Shown here: positions 1 through 10,852 of the stretch, piece by piece
Position numbering within the stretch: position 1 is the first letter of the stretch
How the letters are laid out: each line of letters starts with the position of its first letter
Source of the DNA: Caulobacteraceae bacterium
GTDB taxonomy: Bacteria; Pseudomonadota; Alphaproteobacteria; Caulobacterales; Aquidulcibacteraceae
DNA length: 33,354 nt
NCBI GenBank assembly: GCA_009773335.1
Contig: WRPF01000069.1
Span: 1 to 33,354, forward strand
Direction of reading: 5' to 3'
Program-made: the position numbers and the translations under genes
Notes under the pieces: model-generated
Database searches by the model: none
What the model was told of the DNA's origin: nothing
The model's input: only the letters and a program-made list of their open reading frames with translations

Positions 1-423
1 ACGGTCGATGGCGAACGCTTCGACATCGCGGGGCCCGCGCAATTCCATGAACAGCGGCAGGCGGCGGCGCGCTTCACGACGCCGTTCTCCTATGTGACGT
101 TGTGGGGCGTCGATGATGCGGCGATGACGCTGCTCGTCCTGCCGGACCAATCCGGCGGCTACCTGCTCGACGGCGACCGTGCGCGCGGGGCGAAGGTGCA
201 ACGGCTCGATCCGCCGGGGCTTGCGCGGCGACGTCTCGTGATTGCGCTCGAAGATGGAACGACGCTCGAGGGTGCGGCTGATCTCGTGGAAGGCTACACG
301 CTGCCGATCTGCGGCGAACCGTGGCGGGGACACTTCGTCTCCGCCCGCCTCGGTGACATGCGTTTCCAGGGCAACATCAACGACTTCATGCCGGGAAGCC
401 TCGCATACCCGGGTGCGGCGTGA
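1..423 (+). CDS. Unrecognised protein, 3' part only
   Basis: The reading frame is open from the first base of the window to a TGA at 421-423, so the start lies upstream and only the last 140 residues are seen. The fragment is rich in aromatic and beta-strand-like stretches (for example FSYVTLWGVDD and YLLDGD), and has no obvious signal or membrane helix. The alternation of short strands and Gly/Asp turns resembles lipocalin-like or CrtC/DUF7064-type beta-barrel proteins, but no diagnostic motif is present and this is only an impression. A GTG at 94 could serve as an internal start, but the frame upstream is just as protein-like, so I read it as one truncated gene. It ends 101 bases before the next gene on the same strand. 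Confidence 0.6.
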   Translation, partial: TVDGERFDIAGPAQFHEQRQAAARFTTPFSYVTLWGVDDAAMTLLVLPDQSGGYLLDGDRARGAKVQRLDPPGLARRRLVIALEDGTTLEGAADLVEGYTLPICGEPWRGHFVSARLGDMRFQGNINDFMPGSLAYPGAA

Positions 424-524
424 ATGTGTTTGGCCGCAAGTGCGTGTGGTCTGATTGTCTGCCGCGTGATATGCAATGCGACGAGCAAGAGCGTCGGGAC
501 GCGCCCGAACGGAGGAATCCGCAC

Positions 525-968
525 ATGACCAGATCAATCATGTTGGCGTCGGCCATCGTGCTGTCCGGCGCCCTGGGCGCCTGCGCGACGAAGACCGGGA
601 CCGCCGCAGCGCCGCTCGCCGTCCAGTACACCGTGGTCCGCGAGGACGTGACGATCCCGTTCTCGCGCACCGTCAACAATTTCCGCGTCGGCCTGGACAG
701 GTCGCTGTTGCTGGAAACCGGTCACCATCGCTGGTACCGCGCCACGCTGTCGCCGCCGTGTCAGTCGGACCTGCGCTGGGAAGAGCGGATTGCTCTCGCT
801 GACCGCGCGAGCACGAGCGTCAGCAAGTTCACCGACGTGATCGTCGATGGACACCGCTGCCAGATCCTGACGCTCGACGAGATCGGCGATCCGAAGGTCG
901 CCGAGGATGCCGCGCGGCAGGCGGCCGCCGCTCCGCCCGCAAGCCCTGACACGAGGCCCGCCACATGA
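525..968 (+). CDS. DUF6491-like lipoprotein
   Basis: A 147-residue protein. Its N-terminus (MTRSIMLASAIVLSGALGAC) is a lipoprotein signal peptide with the lipobox LGAC, so it is probably anchored to a periplasmic membrane face. The mature part contains a strand-rich domain with IPF near the start, RWYRA in the middle and two cysteines (SPPCQS and GHRCQI) that could form a disulfide. The tail is a low-complexity Ala/Pro segment. The start at 525 is chosen because GGAGG sits at 511-515 and the signal peptide follows directly; an earlier in-frame GTG at 420 would add a non-signal-like extension. The stop overlaps the next start (ATGA), so the two genes are translationally coupled paralogs. The family resembles DUF6491, with no known function. 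Confidence 0.8.
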   Translation: MTRSIMLASAIVLSGALGACATKTGTAAAPLAVQYTVVREDVTIPFSRTVNNFRVGLDRSLLLETGHHRWYRATLSPPCQSDLRWEERIALADRASTSVSKFTDVIVDGHRCQILTLDEIGDPKVAEDAARQAAAAPPASPDTRPAT

Positions 969-1336
969 GGCGCGCCCTTGGATATGCGCTGTGCGCGGCG
1001 CTGGTCGCCGCCGCCGGCGTCGCCCGCGCCGACACGCCCGACAGCACGCCGCCCACTCCGGCGCGCAACGTCGCCATACCGTTCGTCGAGAATGGCGCCA
1101 TCAAGGGCTGGCGCTCCGGCGGGGAGGACGCGATCCTCATCGAGGCGCGCTCCGGGCGTTGGTATCGCGGCGAATTCCGTCCCGGCTGCCCGGAAGTGCG
1201 CGCCAGCGAGGCGGTGGCGTTCCTGACCAGCCCGGCCGGCGTGCTGGATCACTTTTCCAGCGTTCTGGTGCGTGATCGCGTCTGCCGGCTCCGCACGCTG
1301 ACGGACGCGCCCAATCCGCGGCTGGCGGCGAAGTAA
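965..1336 (+). CDS. DUF6491-like secreted protein, paralog of its neighbour
   Basis: A 123-residue protein. A Sec signal peptide ends around ARA-DTP (residue 22), and no lipobox cysteine is present, so it should be soluble in the periplasm. The mature part repeats the layout of the upstream protein: IPF, then an acidic strand, RWYRGEF, a first cysteine (RPGCPE), a long helix-like stretch and a second cysteine (DRVCRLRTL). Both cysteines and the RWYR motif align, so the pair is a tandem duplication in which one copy kept the lipid anchor and the other lost it. The ATG at 965 overlaps the preceding stop by one base plus TGA. Function is unknown. Confidence 0.8.
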   Translation: MRRALGYALCAALVAAAGVARADTPDSTPPTPARNVAIPFVENGAIKGWRSGGEDAILIEARSGRWYRGEFRPGCPEVRASEAVAFLTSPAGVLDHFSSVLVRDRVCRLRTLTDAPNPRLAAK

Positions 1337-1394
1337 GCGCGCCGCGACCCTTCGCCGGGTTGCCCTGCGCTGTGATACCCGCCACACCCCGGCC

Positions 1395-1736
1395 ATGGAT
1401 CAAGGCCCGCTTTCCCGGTCGACTTTCGCCGCCCTCGAACCTGAGGCTTGCGAGACGATGACCGATGTCCGCGCCGGCGTCGACGAGATCGACCGTGCGC
1501 TGGTGAAACTCATCGCCCGGCGACAGGGCTACATGGACGCCGCCGCGCGCATCAAGCCGAAGCGCGAGCACGTCCGCGACGAGGCGCGCATCCAGCAGGT
1601 GCTTGACAACGTGCGCGCGAACGCCGGGGCGGCGGGGCTTTCGTGGACGATCGCCGAGCCTGTCTGGCGCACAATGATGGAAGCCTGCATCGCGCACGAG
1701 TTCGTGAAGTTCGACGCGCTGAAGCCGCAGGACTGA
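1395..1736 (+). CDS. Chorismate mutase, AroQ type
   Basis: A 113-residue all-helical protein with the AroQ signature: VRAGVDEIDRALVKLIARRQGYMDAAARIK (positions 25-54, helix 1 with the active-site Arg and the helix 2 Arg/Lys), followed by RDEARIQQVLDNVR and a C-terminal helix ending HEFVKFDALK. It should convert chorismate to prephenate in tyrosine and phenylalanine synthesis; some relatives act as isochorismate pyruvate lyases, and the sequence alone does not exclude that. The start at 1395 keeps the EACETMTDVR stretch, which I recall as usual in alphaproteobacterial homologs; ATG at 1458 is the alternative. Spacing from the previous gene is 58 bases. The aminotransferase at 5412, of a class able to transaminate prephenate, is a possible pathway partner. 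Confidence 0.85.
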   Translation: MDQGPLSRSTFAALEPEACETMTDVRAGVDEIDRALVKLIARRQGYMDAAARIKPKREHVRDEARIQQVLDNVRANAGAAGLSWTIAEPVWRTMMEACIAHEFVKFDALKPQD

Positions 1737-1745
1737 GCCTGCCCG

Positions 1746-3272
1746 TCATGCGGCGGGCAGGATGATGGAGACGCGCGCGCCGGAGAGATCGGCGCTGTCG
1801 TCGACAACGATGCGCCCGCCCGACTGGTGCGCGAAGCCGTGGACCATGCTCAGGCCGAGCCCCGTGCCCTGGCCTTCGGGCTTGGTGGTGAAGAAGGGTT
1901 CAAACACACGTTCGCGCAGGTCGGGGGGGATGCCCGGCCCGCTGTCGCTGAAGGCGATCTCGATTTCGGGCGTGTCATCGGCGGGGTGATCGCGGGTCTC
2001 GATGCGCAGCACGCCGCGGTTATCCATCGCGTCGCGTGCATTTACGGCGAGGTTGATGAGCGCCGTGGTGAGCTGTCCAGGGTCGACCGTCGCATGCGTG
2101 TGCGTCGCGTTCAGGCGGATGTCCAGATCGATCGAGCCGCCGATGATCGGGCGCAGCAGCATCGTCGTTTCATCGATCAGCGCATGAACGTCGACGTCGC
2201 GGGGTTCGAGGACCTGCTGGCGGGAGAAGGCGAGCAGGTTGCGCGTGAGATCGCCGCCGCGTTTGGCCGCCTTCGCGATGATCCCGGTCAGGCGTTCCAG
2301 GTGCGGGTCGCCCTTGCACCCATCCTGAACGAGTGCGATCGACTGCACGATGGCGGTGAGGAGGTTGTTGAAGTCGTGTGCGACGCCGCCGGTCAGCTGA
2401 CCGAGCGCTTGCATCTTCTGTGCGGCGGCGCGTTCCTCCTGCAGTTTGTGCATCGCGGAGATGTCGCGATAGACCAGCAGCGCGCTCTCGATCTCGCCGG
2501 CGGCGTTGCGCATCGGGCGAGCGCTCATGACCACATGAAGGCGGCGATCCGGCCGGCCGGCGGGCTGCAGGATGAGTTCGGTCGCCTCGATGCTCTCGCC
2601 GCGCAGGGCCCGGTTTGGAAAGCGATCCTCAAGGGCGATCGGCGCGCCGTCGGGCGTCAGGGCGTCGACGCCGCGCCAGAAGCTCTCCAGCACCGGCGGC
2701 GCGTGCTCTGCGGCATCCATGGTGGCGGCGGGATTGCGGTAGATGACGCGCCCGTCCGCCCTCACCAGCGCGACCCTGTCCGACATGGCCGTCAGGATGT
2801 TTTCCAGCATGAAATTCTGTTCCGCCAGCTTGTCCCTCGACTGCACCTTTTCGGAGATATCGTGAAACACCGCGACGACATTGCGCTCGCCGGTCGTCCC
2901 GACGAACGGCTCGGCGTTGACGCGGAGCCAGCGGAGCGGCGCGTCGGAGGGCTGCACGCCCATGGTGATGTCGCGCTGCGGCTCGCCGCTGCGCAGCGCC
3001 ACCATCGCGGGATGGTCCTCGCCGGGAAATGGCGTTCCGTCCTCGCGGACCGCGCGCCACAGCGGGTCCGTCGATGTGCGTCCGAGTATCTGGTCGCGGG
3101 TCAGCCCCAGCAGTCGCTCGGCCGCTGGATTGGCGTCGACGATCGCGCCGTCGGGCGCGTGGATCACGACGCCTTCCGTCATGGCGGTGAAGACAACGCG
3201 GTAGAGTGCGTCCGCGGAGGCGCACGTCCAGACCGACCGGTCGATCATCGCGCCGGGTACATCGTCAAACAT
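1746..3272 (-). CDS. Soluble PAS-PAS sensor histidine kinase
   Basis: 508 residues without any transmembrane helix, so it is a cytoplasmic sensor. Two PAS domains occupy about residues 22-142 and 155-275; both have the typical DGxIVDxNPA or DGRVIYRNPA opening and close with an [FY]xDIS motif. A HisKA domain follows with phospho-acceptor His299 in GGVAHDFNNLL. The HATPase domain contains the N box (NLAVNARDAM, near 407-416), G1 (DSGPGIP, 443-449), F box (FEPFFTTK) and G2 (GTGLGL). The HDFNNLL form of the H box is typical of the HWE-unrelated group that often carries a fused receiver domain, which is absent here. No response regulator is adjacent, so its partner lies elsewhere. It converges with the chorismate mutase gene, with 9 bases between the stops. 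Confidence 0.9.
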   Translation of the reverse strand: MFDDVPGAMIDRSVWTCASADALYRVVFTAMTEGVVIHAPDGAIVDANPAAERLLGLTRDQILGRTSTDPLWRAVREDGTPFPGEDHPAMVALRSGEPQRDITMGVQPSDAPLRWLRVNAEPFVGTTGERNVVAVFHDISEKVQSRDKLAEQNFMLENILTAMSDRVALVRADGRVIYRNPAATMDAAEHAPPVLESFWRGVDALTPDGAPIALEDRFPNRALRGESIEATELILQPAGRPDRRLHVVMSARPMRNAAGEIESALLVYRDISAMHKLQEERAAAQKMQALGQLTGGVAHDFNNLLTAIVQSIALVQDGCKGDPHLERLTGIIAKAAKRGGDLTRNLLAFSRQQVLEPRDVDVHALIDETTMLLRPIIGGSIDLDIRLNATHTHATVDPGQLTTALINLAVNARDAMDNRGVLRIETRDHPADDTPEIEIAFSDSGPGIPPDLRERVFEPFFTTKPEGQGTGLGLSMVHGFAHQSGGRIVVDDSADLSGARVSIILPAA

Positions 3273-3474
3273 GGCGGCCCCTCATCGCGACACAACCCGT
3301 CGCGGCGGAACCGGCTGGGAGCAATTGGGCCATGGCGGAGGCTTGTGCGACTTTGCCTTCAGATTGTCACCGGGAGGCGCGCCGCCTGAATCAGCGCGTT
3401 TCCATCGCCGCCGATCCGCGCTAAGGAGCGCCGGCGCCCGATGGGGATTGGGGGGCGTGGGAGTGCATGCGCGG

Positions 3475-4188
3475 ATGATCGACGCCGACAAGATTCTCAA
3501 AGCCCTGCAGACCGACCCCGCAGCCGCCCTCCGTGAGCTCGGCGGCCAGATGGCCTCCGGGGCCGCCAGCGCCGGCGGCGACGTGATCGACCGGCTCAAG
3601 ACCGACCCCAACGCCCGCAACATCGCCATCGCCGGCGCGGGCGGAGCGCTTGCAGGGATGCTGGCCGGCGCCGGGGCGCCGAAGTTCACCGGCGCGCTGG
3701 CGAAGCTCGGCGGGGTCGCGGCTCTCGGCGGTCTCGCCTGGTACGCCTGGAAGCGCCATGAAGCTCGCCAGCAGGGCGCCACGCCCCTTGAGGCCGAAGC
3801 CATCGACGCGCCGCCGCCGCACTTCCTGCCGCTGTCGGGCTCCGACGCGCAGCGGCTCGCCAAGATCACCCTCAAGGCGATGATCAACGCCGCAAAGGCC
3901 GACGGCCGCATCGACGCCGAGGAGAAGGCCCGCCTGTTCGACCGGCTGGGTCAGGTCAGCCTCACCGAGGACGAGCGCGACTTCCTGTTCGACGAACTGG
4001 CGCGCCCGATCGATACCGACGGCCTCGTGAGGGAGTCCACGAGCCCCGCAGTCGCCGCCCAGATCTACGCCGCCTCGCTGCTCGCCATCGATCCCGACCA
4101 GCCGTCCGAGAGGGCCTATCTCGCGGAACTCGCGCGCCGGCTGGGGGTCGATCCCGGTCTCGCCGCCGAAATTCGCACAGCCGCCTGA
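3475..4188 (+). CDS. TerB/DUF533 family membrane protein (YebE-like)
   Basis: 237 residues. The N-terminal half starts with an amphipathic stretch (MIDADKILKALQTDP), then a Gly/Ala-rich hydrophobic segment (about residues 44-86, IAIAGAGGALAGMLAGAGAP and LGGVAALGGLAWYAWKRHE), which is probably one or two membrane helices. The C-terminal half is an acidic helical TerB-like domain with LKAMINAAKADGRIDAEEKARLF, the signature of DUF533/YebE proteins. The family is found in the inner membrane and its role is unknown, although TerB relatives are linked to envelope stress. The start is uncertain: ATG 3475 is chosen on family length, but an in-frame GTG at 3463 has a G-rich stretch upstream. Confidence 0.8.
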   Translation: MIDADKILKALQTDPAAALRELGGQMASGAASAGGDVIDRLKTDPNARNIAIAGAGGALAGMLAGAGAPKFTGALAKLGGVAALGGLAWYAWKRHEARQQGATPLEAEAIDAPPPHFLPLSGSDAQRLAKITLKAMINAAKADGRIDAEEKARLFDRLGQVSLTEDERDFLFDELARPIDTDGLVRESTSPAVAAQIYAASLLAIDPDQPSERAYLAELARRLGVDPGLAAEIRTAA

Positions 4189-4270
4189 AGCGCCGCTGCT
4201 CTGGCCCGTGGCATGCATCAACACCCGATGCTAACTCGTCCATTTCCCCAATTCGGAGGCCTTTAGGCCG

Positions 4271-6620
<2,350 letters not shown>

Positions 6621-6628
6621 CGCCGGAG

Positions 6629-6648
6629 CGCGGGCGAGCTCGCCCGCG
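6629..6648. repeat. 20-bp perfect palindrome after the aminotransferase gene
   Basis: CGCGGGCGAGCTCGCCCGCG is self-complementary along its whole length and starts 9 bases after the aminotransferase stop. It can form a hairpin in RNA from either strand. No T tract follows, so it is not a standard intrinsic terminator. It may protect the 3' end of the transcript or serve as a protein-binding site. Confidence 0.5.
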
Positions 6649-6689
6649 TACGGTGGCGCAAGCGTGGACGAGGTCGTCCATGCTCCAAT

Positions 6690-7178
6690 TCAGTTCTCGT
6701 ACCGCCGATACAGGCTCTCGTACGGAACCTCCGTCGCCGCTACGCGCACGATCTTCCACGTCCCGTCGGCCTGCACGCGCCATATCATGATGTAGGACGA
6801 CGAGCGGGCGAGCGGTGTGTTGGTCTCGGGGGATGTGGCGATCCAGTCGAGCACGCCGATCGTGTAGGCGAGATCACCCGTCGCGGACACAGCGGCGGGG
6901 CCTGTCGGGCGGAAGAGCGCCTTGCCGTTCGCATCGGTGGCGAGCGTCTTCAGGCTCTGGCGCATGGCTTCGCCGAAGCTGACCGCGCCGGGCTCCTTCA
7001 CTTCGTCGACGAAGAAGGCCGCCGCCGCATCGGCGTCCTTCGCCTCGACCGCCTTGCGGAAGGCGGCTTCGGTTTCGGCGACGCTCTGCGCAGGCTTCGG
7101 CGCGGCCGGCGCGCATGGCGTCGATGGCGCGCAGGCGGTTAGAAACACGACGAAAGCGAGAAGGGCGAAGCGCACCAT
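6690..7178 (-). CDS. SnoaL/DUF4440-like lipoprotein
   Basis: 162 residues. The first 16 residues form a lipoprotein signal with the lipobox LTAC (MVRFALLAFVVFLTAC), followed by an Ala/Pro-rich linker. The remainder has the NTF2/SnoaL-like pattern: a long helix (AETEAAFRKAVEAKDADAAAAFFVDE), a central strand region with GDLAYTIGVLDW, and a final strand pair ending YIMIWRVQADGTWKIVRVAA, the hallmark of DUF4440-type proteins. The fold suggests binding of a small ligand, but no catalytic residues can be assigned. A clear AGGAG precedes the ATG at 7178. It stands alone, convergent with the aminotransferase gene. Confidence 0.8.
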   Translation of the reverse strand: MVRFALLAFVVFLTACAPSTPCAPAAPKPAQSVAETEAAFRKAVEAKDADAAAAFFVDEVKEPGAVSFGEAMRQSLKTLATDANGKALFRPTGPAAVSATGDLAYTIGVLDWIATSPETNTPLARSSSYIMIWRVQADGTWKIVRVAATEVPYESLYRRYEN

Positions 7179-7315
7179 GGATCTCCTGACGCCTCGATAG
7201 GCGCGAGACGCCGGAAAACCGGGCCACGCCTTGCGCGCACGCCTGCCAACGCAAGAGGCGCGAAGCTCTCGCTCCGCGCCTCCAATGCGACTTCAGAATT
7301 GGTCGCCGGCCGTAC

Positions 7316-7612
7316 TCAGGCGCGCTTGCCCGTGAACGGGAAAGCGCCGAACGCGCCGGCCTTCACGCTGCCGTTCAGCGTGTCGCCGTCGAGCGTGCCG
7401 GTGAACTCGAGCGTCATCGGCATGGGCTGCGTGATCGAATTCGACCACGTCACGGTGGCGCCGTCGACCTTGCCGTTGGCGATCGCCTGGCTCTGGCCCT
7501 GCGCGCTCTGCGTGCCGGTCAGGGCGCCGCCCTCGGCCTTCACCGCAAGCGTGCTCGGCTGTTCGCCCATCGGCGATTTCACGACAATCGTCCAGTTTCC
7601 ATCAACAGACAT
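7316..7612 (-). CDS. Small beta-rich hypothetical protein
   Basis: 98 residues, with no signal peptide or membrane helix. It consists of alternating strands and turns: VDGNWTIVVKSPMGEQPSTLAVKAEGGALTG, then IANGKVDGATVTWSNSI, PMPMTLEFTGTLDGDTLNGSVKAGAFGAFPFTG. The repeating DGxxLTG/DGDTLNG turns suggest a small beta-barrel. The same kind of sequence is common in proteobacteria and is sometimes fused to hydrolases, but has no known role. Two adjacent ATG codons occur at 7615 and 7612; GGAGG is only two bases before the first, so 7612 is preferred. Confidence 0.7.
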   Translation of the reverse strand: MSVDGNWTIVVKSPMGEQPSTLAVKAEGGALTGTQSAQGQSQAIANGKVDGATVTWSNSITQPMPMTLEFTGTLDGDTLNGSVKAGAFGAFPFTGKRA

Positions 7613-7732
7613 CATTTCCTCCCTGAAGGGACGCCCTTGTAGCGCGCTTGAGGGCGAGGGCGCGAGCCTGTCGTTACGGGAGGGACGCGGGACATATTGC
7701 CAGCCCGCAAGATTAAGCCGCATGGGTAGCGC

Positions 7733-8566
7733 GTGCCGCCCGAAGCCGCCGCCGCCGCGCTTGTCTCTGCGCTGATCCACGCCTCATGGAACGCGCTCGT
7801 GAAGGCGGGCGCCGACAGGATGGCGAACCTGTTCCTGATCGGGGCGGGCTCAGCGGCGATGGGCGTTGCGCTGCTGCCGTTCGCGGGGCCGCCGCCGTGG
7901 CACGTGTGGCATTTCCTGCTGGCGTCGGCGTGCATTCATGGCGCGTACTGGTGGGCGCTGTTGCGCGGCTATGAACTCGGCGATCTCAGTCACGTCTACA
8001 CGCTGTCGCGCGGGCTCGCGCCGCTGCTTGTGGCGGCCGGCGCGGCGATCGTCGCGCAGGAACTTCCGGCGCCGGTGGAGGCGACGGGCATCGCGCTCAT
8101 CTGCGCAGGCGTGCTCAGCGTGGGCGTGTCGCCGGGCGCCCCATGGAAGGCGACGCGCCACTCCTTGCTCCTTGCGGCGATCATCGCCGCCTATTCGCTG
8201 AACGACGCGCTCGGCGCGCGCGCCTCGGGCGATCCGGTGCGCTACATCATGTGGATGACGCTCGGCTTCGCCGTGCCGCAGGCGCTGTTCTCGCTCGCTT
8301 GGCGCGGGCCCGCGCGCATGATGCGCGCGGTGGCGCCGATCTGGAAGCTCGGCCTGTTCGCAGGCGCGCTGTCGGCGGGCGGGTTCGGCATCGTCATCTG
8401 GGCGCAGTCGCGCGCGCCGATCGCGCAGGTGACGGCGCTGCGCGAGACGTCGGTGGTGTTCGCTGCGCTCATCGCGTGGTTCGTGCTGCGCGAACGCATG
8501 GGGCCGCGCCGCTGGGCGGGCGCAGCTCTCGTGACGTGCGGCGCGCTGCTGATCGGGTTTTTCTAA
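7733..8566 (+). CDS. EamA/DMT family permease
   Basis: 277 residues with about ten hydrophobic helices in two EamA repeats, the second beginning near APWKATRHSLLLAAIIAAYSLNDALGARASG. The cytoplasmic-side patterns HASWNALVKAG in helix 1 and VTALRETSVVFAALIAWFVLRERMGPRRWAGAALVTCGALLI in helices 9-10 are typical of the drug/metabolite transporter superfamily. The substrate cannot be read from the sequence. The start is GTG at 7733; no in-frame ATG is available before helix 1. Its TAA stop (8564-8566) overlaps the stop of the convergent DUF2147 gene, so neither has room for its own terminator. Confidence 0.88.
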   Translation: MPPEAAAAALVSALIHASWNALVKAGADRMANLFLIGAGSAAMGVALLPFAGPPPWHVWHFLLASACIHGAYWWALLRGYELGDLSHVYTLSRGLAPLLVAAGAAIVAQELPAPVEATGIALICAGVLSVGVSPGAPWKATRHSLLLAAIIAAYSLNDALGARASGDPVRYIMWMTLGFAVPQALFSLAWRGPARMMRAVAPIWKLGLFAGALSAGGFGIVIWAQSRAPIAQVTALRETSVVFAALIAWFVLRERMGPRRWAGAALVTCGALLIGFF

Positions 8567-8985
8567 CGCACCCGCCGCCAGACTTCCGTGCGGCACAGCA
8601 TTGGCGCGATGCAGCCCTTCACGTGCAGCGCACCGTTCGCCTGTGCGGCCATCTCGGAGCGATAGGTGTTGCCGGATTTTGGATCGTAGATGCGCCCGTT
8701 CACCCAGCCGGAGGGGCTGCGGGTGAAGTTCCCGAGAATGCGCAGGCCGATGATCTGGCGGCTGCGCAGTGCAGGGTCCGGGTTCTTTTCATCGGTAGGC
8801 GCGCCGCTGCCCGGTTCGCCCCAGATGACCGTCCCGCAGGCGCTTTGCCCGCAGGGCGCGATCTCGACATGGCCGGTCCCGTCCTTGGTAGCCCAGACGC
8901 CGAACACGTCGGTCGCTGCGGCGCTGGCGGTCATGGGCGTCAAGGCGACGCACAGAGAGAAAAGGGCTGCGATCTGGACCTGCAC
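8563..8985 (-). CDS. DUF2147 family secreted protein
   Basis: 140 residues. A Sec signal peptide is present (MQVQIAALFSLCVALTPMTASA, cleavage near A23). The mature part shows the DUF2147 pattern: VFGVWATKDGTGHVEIAPCGQSACGTVIW, then NPDPALRSRQIIGLRIL, GWVNGRIYDPKSGNTYRSEM and LHVKGCIAPMLCRTEVWRRV. Four conserved cysteines could form two periplasmic disulfides. Function is unknown; homologs are found widely in proteobacteria. The start is probably the GTG at 8985, because no in-frame ATG precedes the signal peptide; no strong ribosome binding site is visible. Confidence 0.85.
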   Translation of the reverse strand: MQVQIAALFSLCVALTPMTASAAATDVFGVWATKDGTGHVEIAPCGQSACGTVIWGEPGSGAPTDEKNPDPALRSRQIIGLRILGNFTRSPSGWVNGRIYDPKSGNTYRSEMAAQANGALHVKGCIAPMLCRTEVWRRVR

Positions 8986-9054
8986 GATGGAGACCCCACA
9001 TGATGGCGACGATCTTGATCGCTAGCGCATCTTCGCCCGGGAAAGGAAGCCCCC

Positions 9055-9525
9055 ATGGAACCGGATATCGGAATCGGCAAGAAGAAGCGCGAGGCCGTGG
9101 CCGATGCGCTGGCGCAGGCGCTGGCCGACACCTACGCGCTCTACCAGAAGACCCACCTCTACCACTGGAACGTGCAGGGCCCGCGTTTCGGACCGCTGCA
9201 TGCGCTGTTCGGCGTGCAGTACAATGAGTTGTGGGTCGCGCTCGATCCGATGGCGGAGCGCATCCGCGCGCTGGGCGTGATGGCGCCGACGCACGGCGCG
9301 ATCGCCAAGCGGTCCACGGTTGTCGCCGACAACGACGCCGCACCCAGTGAGGACGCCATGCTCAGGGCGCTGCTCGTGGGCAACGAGACGCTGGTTAAGT
9401 CCGCGCGCGCGGCGCTCGAAGTCGCCGACGACGCCGGCGATCAGGCGACCGCCGATCTCATGACCGAACGCTGCGCGGCGGGCGAGAAGGCGGCCTGGAT
9501 GCTGCGCGCGCACCTCGCGGCGTAG
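9055..9525 (+). CDS. dps: Dps-family DNA-protection ferritin
   Basis: 156 residues, the usual Dps length. The intersubunit ferroxidase ligands are in place: His37 in HLYHWNVQGPRF, His49 in PLHALF, Asp64 and Glu68 in LDPMAERIRALG. The N-terminal KKKREAV segment is short and basic, as in Dps proteins that contact DNA. It should assemble into a 12-subunit shell that oxidises Fe(II) with peroxide and stores the iron, protecting DNA in starvation or oxidative stress. A purine-rich site (GGAAAGGAAG) precedes the ATG at 9055. It stands alone and ends 19 bases from a convergent permease gene. Confidence 0.9.
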   Translation: MEPDIGIGKKKREAVADALAQALADTYALYQKTHLYHWNVQGPRFGPLHALFGVQYNELWVALDPMAERIRALGVMAPTHGAIAKRSTVVADNDAAPSEDAMLRALLVGNETLVKSARAALEVADDAGDQATADLMTERCAAGEKAAWMLRAHLAA

Positions 9526-9544
9526 CGCCGCTTCCGGGAGGGCC

Positions 9545-10759
9545 TCACGGCGCGTGTATCGGCTCCGGCGGTTCGGTCGTCGAATGTATCGCGACGGACG
9601 CCTCTTCTTCCGTGAGTTTCGCCGAGGGCAGGTTGCGCGCCGAGATCCACAGCAGGATCGCGGTGGCGATCATGCATGCGATGCACAGGACCGCGATCGC
9701 GAGGAACGATCCCGTCATGATCAGCGCGCCGCCAATGGCCGGCGCGAAGGCGTTGAAGAACGACGCCCAGCCGTTACCTGCAGCGTTCAGCCCGCCGGTG
9801 CGGTCGAGGCGCACGCCGATGGCGGTGGTGAATGTCGCGATGTAGCTGAAGGTCGTGGCGGTGACGAAGGCGCCGGCCGCGAAGGCGGTGACATTCGGCG
9901 CGATGGCCTGCATCGCGTGGCCGATGCCGAAGATGACGACCGCGATCACCGCCGCAACGCGCACGTGCGCGTCGCGCGCGAAGATGGCGAGCGTGCCGAG
10001 CAGTCCCCCGGCGATGGACGAGGAGGCGATGAGATCGCCGACGTTCGTCTGCGTGAGCCCGAGCGACAGGCCCTTGCGCTCGAAGAAACTCCACACGGCG
10101 GTGGAGCCGACGAAGGTGATGGCGGACGCGAGCACGTAGGGATTGCGCAGCAGCGCCGCCATCTGCGTCATGCGCGGCGTCGGCGTTTCCTTCGCGAAAG
10201 GCGTGCGCGGCGCCAGCAACGCCAGCGCCAGCCCGACGACGCACAGCACCGACAATGTCAGTCCGACGCCCGTGAGACCCATCGCCTGGCTTGCCCGGCC
10301 GCCGACGACCGCAGCGAGCACGGAGCACGTGGTGATCGGTATGGCGAGGCTCGCGGAGATGCGATGCGGGCTCGCCATGCGTGCGATGATCGCGCTGCCG
10401 GCCGTCGCCGAAAGCGCCGCACCCGCGCCCGCCGCGAGGCGTCCGGCGACAAGCGTGGCGACGCTGTCGCCGAAGCCTACCGTCAAATTTCCCGCAAGCA
10501 TCAGCAGGCCGCCCGCGACGCCGAGATATTGCGGCTTCAGCCGCCCCAGCCGCAGCGCGAGCCAGATCGTCAGCGTTGCGTTGATCGCCACTTCGCAGGT
10601 GCGCACGAGGCCGATCTGGAATTCGTTGATGTGCAGCGTGTCCATCGCCGCGCCGTTCATCAGCGGGGACAGCGTAATCGTCGCGTAGACGGGAATGGCG
10701 AGACCGAGAATGGCGAGCCAGAGCCGCCACACGGGCGGCGTCGCTGTCTGATCCGCCAT
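9545..10759 (-). CDS. MFS permease
   Basis: 404 residues with about twelve hydrophobic helices in two halves joined by a charged loop (RTPFAKETPTPRMTQMAALLRNP). The first half carries the loop 2-3 pattern LALRLGRLKPQYLGVAGGLLMLAG, a weak form of the MFS A motif. The C-terminus is a soluble acidic tail. The substrate is not identifiable. ATG 10759 is chosen because GGGAAG lies just upstream and the first helix follows; a longer frame upstream adds a charged, unlikely extension. It lies 93 bases downstream of the EEP hydrolase stop on the same strand, so the two could be co-transcribed. Confidence 0.85.
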   Translation of the reverse strand: MADQTATPPVWRLWLAILGLAIPVYATITLSPLMNGAAMDTLHINEFQIGLVRTCEVAINATLTIWLALRLGRLKPQYLGVAGGLLMLAGNLTVGFGDSVATLVAGRLAAGAGAALSATAGSAIIARMASPHRISASLAIPITTCSVLAAVVGGRASQAMGLTGVGLTLSVLCVVGLALALLAPRTPFAKETPTPRMTQMAALLRNPYVLASAITFVGSTAVWSFFERKGLSLGLTQTNVGDLIASSSIAGGLLGTLAIFARDAHVRVAAVIAVVIFGIGHAMQAIAPNVTAFAAGAFVTATTFSYIATFTTAIGVRLDRTGGLNAAGNGWASFFNAFAPAIGGALIMTGSFLAIAVLCIACMIATAILLWISARNLPSAKLTEEEASVAIHSTTEPPEPIHAP

Positions 10760-10852
10760 GTTTGCTTCCCCGCGCGCGTGTTCTCGTTGTGGCGAGCTTG
10801 GCACGGGGCGAGCGCCGCCGCCAAGCCCTGCGCCGACGACGCGAGGGTGCGT

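Noticed and set aside
3333-3424. A 30-codon frame before the DUF533-like gene
   Set aside because: No ribosome binding site, no conservation pattern that can be judged, and composition no different from non-coding sequence.
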